From a virus: a stretch of DNA of 60,643 nucleotides. Numbering within the stretch: the first letter of the stretch is position 1; each line of letters starts with the position of its first letter. The notes beneath the pieces were generated by a model. That model worked only from the letters and a program-made list of their open reading frames with translations, was not told the DNA's origin and did not search any database. The stretch spans positions 1 through 60,643 of IMG/VR virus record IMGVR_UViG_3300042261_000916. One strand, 5' to 3'. Position numbers and translations under genes: made by a program. Positions 58,363-60,643 of this stretch are shown piece after piece.

Positions 58363-58962
58363 ATGGGTTTAGGACATTTTACCAACGTAGCAACAGCCAC
58401 TAATATGTGGGAACCAGTTTTTAAGAGTTTATTTGAAATTCAAATAGATTTACCACCATTAGTAGCAGGCAATTTGGGTAGCGGTATTAGAGCTCTTTTA
58501 CTAGAGAACGCCACAAGCGTACCATTACCATCATATCCAAAAATTGAAGTAAAACCTCAAAGATTTAAATACTCTACACGTATCTATCCAACCCTACCAG
58601 GTCAGACACACTTAACAGATCAACAGATTAAGTTTAATCTCAACGAATCTGTTAATGTGCCTCAGAATGTTAGTGGTGTTGTAAACGGTAGAGTCCCTAT
58701 CTTTAGAGCAATAAAAGACTGGTACGATCTAATTTGGAACAACGAAACAGGTCAACTTAACTACAAAGGAAACTTAGTGGGTACAGTTACTATAGACCAA
58801 CACGATAAGGAAGGTCTAGTTGTGAGACGTGTTATTTGGCATAACGCTTTTATAACAAGTTTCTCCGGATGGGACGAAGGTCTTAACTGGGAATCAGTAA
58901 CAGAAATCCACGATCTAACCGCGAGCTTCGCGCTGGACTACTTTGAGGATTTTTATTACTGA
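58363..58962 (+). CDS. Tail tube protein (T4 gp19-like)
   Basis: 199 residues, close to T4 gp19 (163). Typical features are WEPVFKSLFEIQIDLPP near residue 17, where tube proteins have their first strand, VKPQRFKYSTRIYPTLPG and the conserved C-terminal pattern NAFITSFSGWDEGLNWESVTEIHDLTASFALDYFE. It polymerises into the inner tube inside the sheath. Its position after the sheath gene matches T4 gene order (18-19). Codon use in this gene is noticeably richer in C than its neighbours, as expected for a very highly expressed protein. Confidence 0.9.
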   Translation: MGLGHFTNVATATNMWEPVFKSLFEIQIDLPPLVAGNLGSGIRALLLENATSVPLPSYPKIEVKPQRFKYSTRIYPTLPGQTHLTDQQIKFNLNESVNVPQNVSGVVNGRVPIFRAIKDWYDLIWNNETGQLNYKGNLVGTVTIDQHDKEGLVVRRVIWHNAFITSFSGWDEGLNWESVTEIHDLTASFALDYFEDFYY

Positions 58963-58980
58963 AAATCAATAAGTTACAAA

Positions 58981-59009
58981 AATATAGAACAATTGTTCTA
59001 TATTTTTTG
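58981..59009 (+). terminator. Palindromic terminator after the tube gene
   Basis: AATATAGAACAA and TTGTTCTATATT form a perfect 24-nt palindrome, followed by TTTT. Confidence 0.75.
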
Positions 59010-59054
59010 CCTAAAAATGGCTCAGACTACTGAGAAGAAAAAAAAGAATATGTT

Positions 59055-59882
59055 ATGGAACAAAAATTATGTAGAATATGTGGCAAATTAAAAGATATAG
59101 ATAATTTTGCTAAAAATGATAAAATGAAGGACGGACACAGAAATGAATGTAATGATTGTAAGAATAAATTATATAATGATAAAAATAAAATAAGAAATCG
59201 TAATTTAGAAAAAGAGATTAAAACCGAAGGAAATAAAGTTTGCTGTATTTGTGGAGAATTTAAGTCTTTATTAGAATATCATGTAAAAAGAGGTACTCCT
59301 GATGGTCGTCGACGTGAATGTAAAGAATGTGTCAAAGAAATTCAAAAGAAATATAAGGAAGTTCCGGGGTTCAAAGAAAAACAAAAAGAATATGATAAGA
59401 ATAGATATGAGGAAATAAAAGATAAAATTCTTGAAAGAAAAAAAGAATATCATATTGAGAATCAAGAAAAAATTTCAATCAAGAAAAAAGAATATAGAAA
59501 TACTCCCGAATTTAAGATACAAGATAGAAAATGGAGATCTGAAAATAAAGAGCGTTTGGCGCAACTTCAAGCGAATTATAGAAAAAAATATCCCCACATT
59601 ATCGCCTGGCGTTCAGTATTATACTCCACTCTAAAACGTATCAATACTCCAAAAGAAGGACACACAATATCTCTTTTAGGTTATTCTGCATTAGATTTAA
59701 AAAATCACATTCAATCTCTTTTTGCGGATGGTATGTCTTGGGATAATCACGGGAAATGGCATATTGACCACATTACTGCAGTAGAAAATTTTCCAGATGA
59801 TGCGGATATAAAAGAAGTTTGTGCTTTAGAAAATTTACAACCTTTGTGGGCGTTTGAAAATTTATCTAAGAATAAATTTTAA
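59055..59882 (+). CDS. HNH homing endonuclease with two zinc ribbons
   Basis: 275 residues. Two N-terminal zinc ribbons (KLCRICGKLKD...RNECNDCKN and VCCICGEFKSL...RRECKECVK) lead into a charged helix, then an HNH domain: GKWHIDHITAVENFP near residue 230 and LENLQPLWAFENLSKNK at the C-terminus. The HxDH and N...N pattern is intact. It is a free-standing selfish endonuclease inserted between the tail tube gene and a tagged gene, a common place for such elements in T4-like phages. Confidence 0.88.
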   Translation: MEQKLCRICGKLKDIDNFAKNDKMKDGHRNECNDCKNKLYNDKNKIRNRNLEKEIKTEGNKVCCICGEFKSLLEYHVKRGTPDGRRRECKECVKEIQKKYKEVPGFKEKQKEYDKNRYEEIKDKILERKKEYHIENQEKISIKKKEYRNTPEFKIQDRKWRSENKERLAQLQANYRKKYPHIIAWRSVLYSTLKRINTPKEGHTISLLGYSALDLKNHIQSLFADGMSWDNHGKWHIDHITAVENFPDDADIKEVCALENLQPLWAFENLSKNKF

Positions 59883-59889
59883 TATATAG
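59877..59889 (+). promoter_or_regulatory. AATATATAG promoter-like element, 4 nt from the start codon
   Basis: TTTTAATATATAG overlaps the HNH stop and is followed by TTTT and the ATG at 59894. Confidence 0.45.
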
Positions 59890-59893
59890 TTTT

Positions 59894-60643
59894 ATGATTA
59901 AAATCTTTGAACAATTTAAGGAAAGTGATGAAATTTGGTCATGTGTAGATGGTCAAGGAAAAGTTGATACTTCAACTTTATATGACATGGCTGGTCGTGG
60001 GCGTGGAGGAAAAGAAAAACAGATAAAACTTGAGTATTATCTTAAAACCATATTAGTTGATCAATTGTGCGAATTTAATGGAGCAACAGTAGATGAATTG
60101 GAATCTCTATATAATAGGAATTTAATGGGTAAGCATGTTATAAAAATTAAAGATGTTCATGTTATTAAAGAAGGAGATAGAAGAAGTGCTATATATTTTA
60201 TAGATGATAAAAATAATATTTATTTTGCTGGTTGTTCTGATATAAAAATAGTTGATGAAAATTTCGCCGAAATTAAAAAGAAAAAAGATGAAGAATTAAA
60301 TAGAAAAAGGGAAGAAATTAGACTAAGACATATACATCATGATCCTTACGGTGAAGAGAATTGGATGGAGGAAAATTATATTTTTGAACAATTCATCGAT
60401 GTTGATCCATATGGTGAGGAAAATTGGGAAGTTGATATTGATGATATTGAAGTTGGTGACGGTTTAAAAGACTCAAGTTGGGAAGCAGGAGCATGTTTAA
60501 TTATAACAAGAATAAAAGGGGAATTAATTGAGTATGATAAAAATAAATATTTTAAAGGATGGAAGCATTTTATAACACGACGTCAATTAAAAAAATGGTT
60601 AGATGATGGTAGTGCTACCATTGAAAAAAGAGTTAATGAACAA
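59894..60643 (+). CDS. Tagged head-cargo candidate, truncated by the window end
   Basis: 250 residues visible with no stop before the window ends. MIKIFEQFKESDEIW is a targeting-like signal (FKE/S). Residues 60-125 look like a barrel (LMGKHVIKIKDVHVIKEGDRRSAIYFIDDKNNIYFAG). Two tags follow, HHDPYGEENWMEE near residue 155 and DVDPYGEENWEVD near 175. Then a second barrel begins (VGDGLKDSSWEAGACLIITRIKGELIEYD). It has the same barrel-tag-barrel plan as the proteins at 7530 and 11645. Confidence 0.65.
   Translation, partial: MIKIFEQFKESDEIWSCVDGQGKVDTSTLYDMAGRGRGGKEKQIKLEYYLKTILVDQLCEFNGATVDELESLYNRNLMGKHVIKIKDVHVIKEGDRRSAIYFIDDKNNIYFAGCSDIKIVDENFAEIKKKKDEELNRKREEIRLRHIHHDPYGEENWMEENYIFEQFIDVDPYGEENWEVDIDDIEVGDGLKDSSWEAGACLIITRIKGELIEYDKNKYFKGWKHFITRRQLKKWLDDGSATIEKRVNEQ

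Noticed and set aside
1086-60643. The tag as a mere ribosome-binding-site by-product
   Set aside because: Many copies are internal and far from any start, synonymous sites vary freely, and Asp-Pro-Tyr and Trp codons, which do not help a ribosome-binding site, are the best conserved.

Overview
The window looks like part of the genome of a large, AT-rich phage with a contractile (T4-like) tail that infects a member of the Bacteroidetes, probably a flavobacterium. Evidence for a phage: a tail sheath (53966-57862), a tail tube (58363-58962), a gp6/baseplate J-like wedge protein (35618-37453), a relative of the T4 gp21 prohead protease (1507-1992), a collagen-like fibre protein and several homing endonucleases. 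Evidence for the host: a bS21 ribosomal protein of the Bacteroidetes type, a typical Bacteroidetes lipoprotein with a low-complexity tail, and a near-absence of Shine-Dalgarno sequences. Genes are packed with 4-25 nt overlaps. No tRNA, rRNA or CRISPR array was seen.

Layout. 1-4108: glycosyltransferase end, two capsid-fold-like tagged proteins, the gp21-like protein, bS21 and thymidylate synthase. 4189-12352: a run of tagged proteins with two peptidase-like genes (C39-like, M14-like). 12346-13028: a broken acetyltransferase interrupted by a less AT-rich segment carrying a WDGH-type gene. 13071-14945 (minus): small enzymes and zinc/UVR proteins. 15038-17053: LAGLIDADG endonuclease and two small head-type proteins. 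17054-23573 (minus): a long operon of small proteins, six of them tagged. 23669-26483: GT2 enzyme and small unknowns. 26569-30464: large structural protein, a gene-free stretch and an FN3-like protein. 30524-40021: deoxyribonucleotidase, tagged proteins, baseplate wedge and small proteins. 40022-47370 (minus): a head-type protein and two giant glycan-modifying enzymes. 47456-53816: fibre, structural protein, lipoprotein, RNA ligase and Vsr-type homing endonucleases. 53966-60643: sheath, tube, HNH endonuclease and a tagged protein running off the end.

The main discovery is a repeated short peptide, consensus DPYGEE[DEN]W[ED], found 29 times in 21 genes that are mostly unrelated in sequence. 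It sits at the C-terminus or at the end of domains. Its codons vary at synonymous sites, so selection acts on the peptide. Many of the same proteins start with a second signal of the form M-x-x-[FY]-x-x-[FY]-[IL]-x-E-[GAS]. This closely resembles the T4 capsid-targeting sequence (IPIII begins MKTYQEFIAEA), which the gp21 protease cuts after Glu. My interpretation is that the window encodes a large set of capsid-internal, probably injected, cargo proteins with a protease-removed N-terminal address and an undescribed acidic/aromatic docking tag. The gp21-like protein here carries the tag but seems to lack the catalytic residues, so it could be a scaffold component. Other notable signals are a phage bS21 gene with a rare perfect Shine-Dalgarno, an AATATATA promoter-like element often only 1-5 nt from the start codon, and a second C-terminal tag (TLPATNIS) shared by two adjacent proteins.
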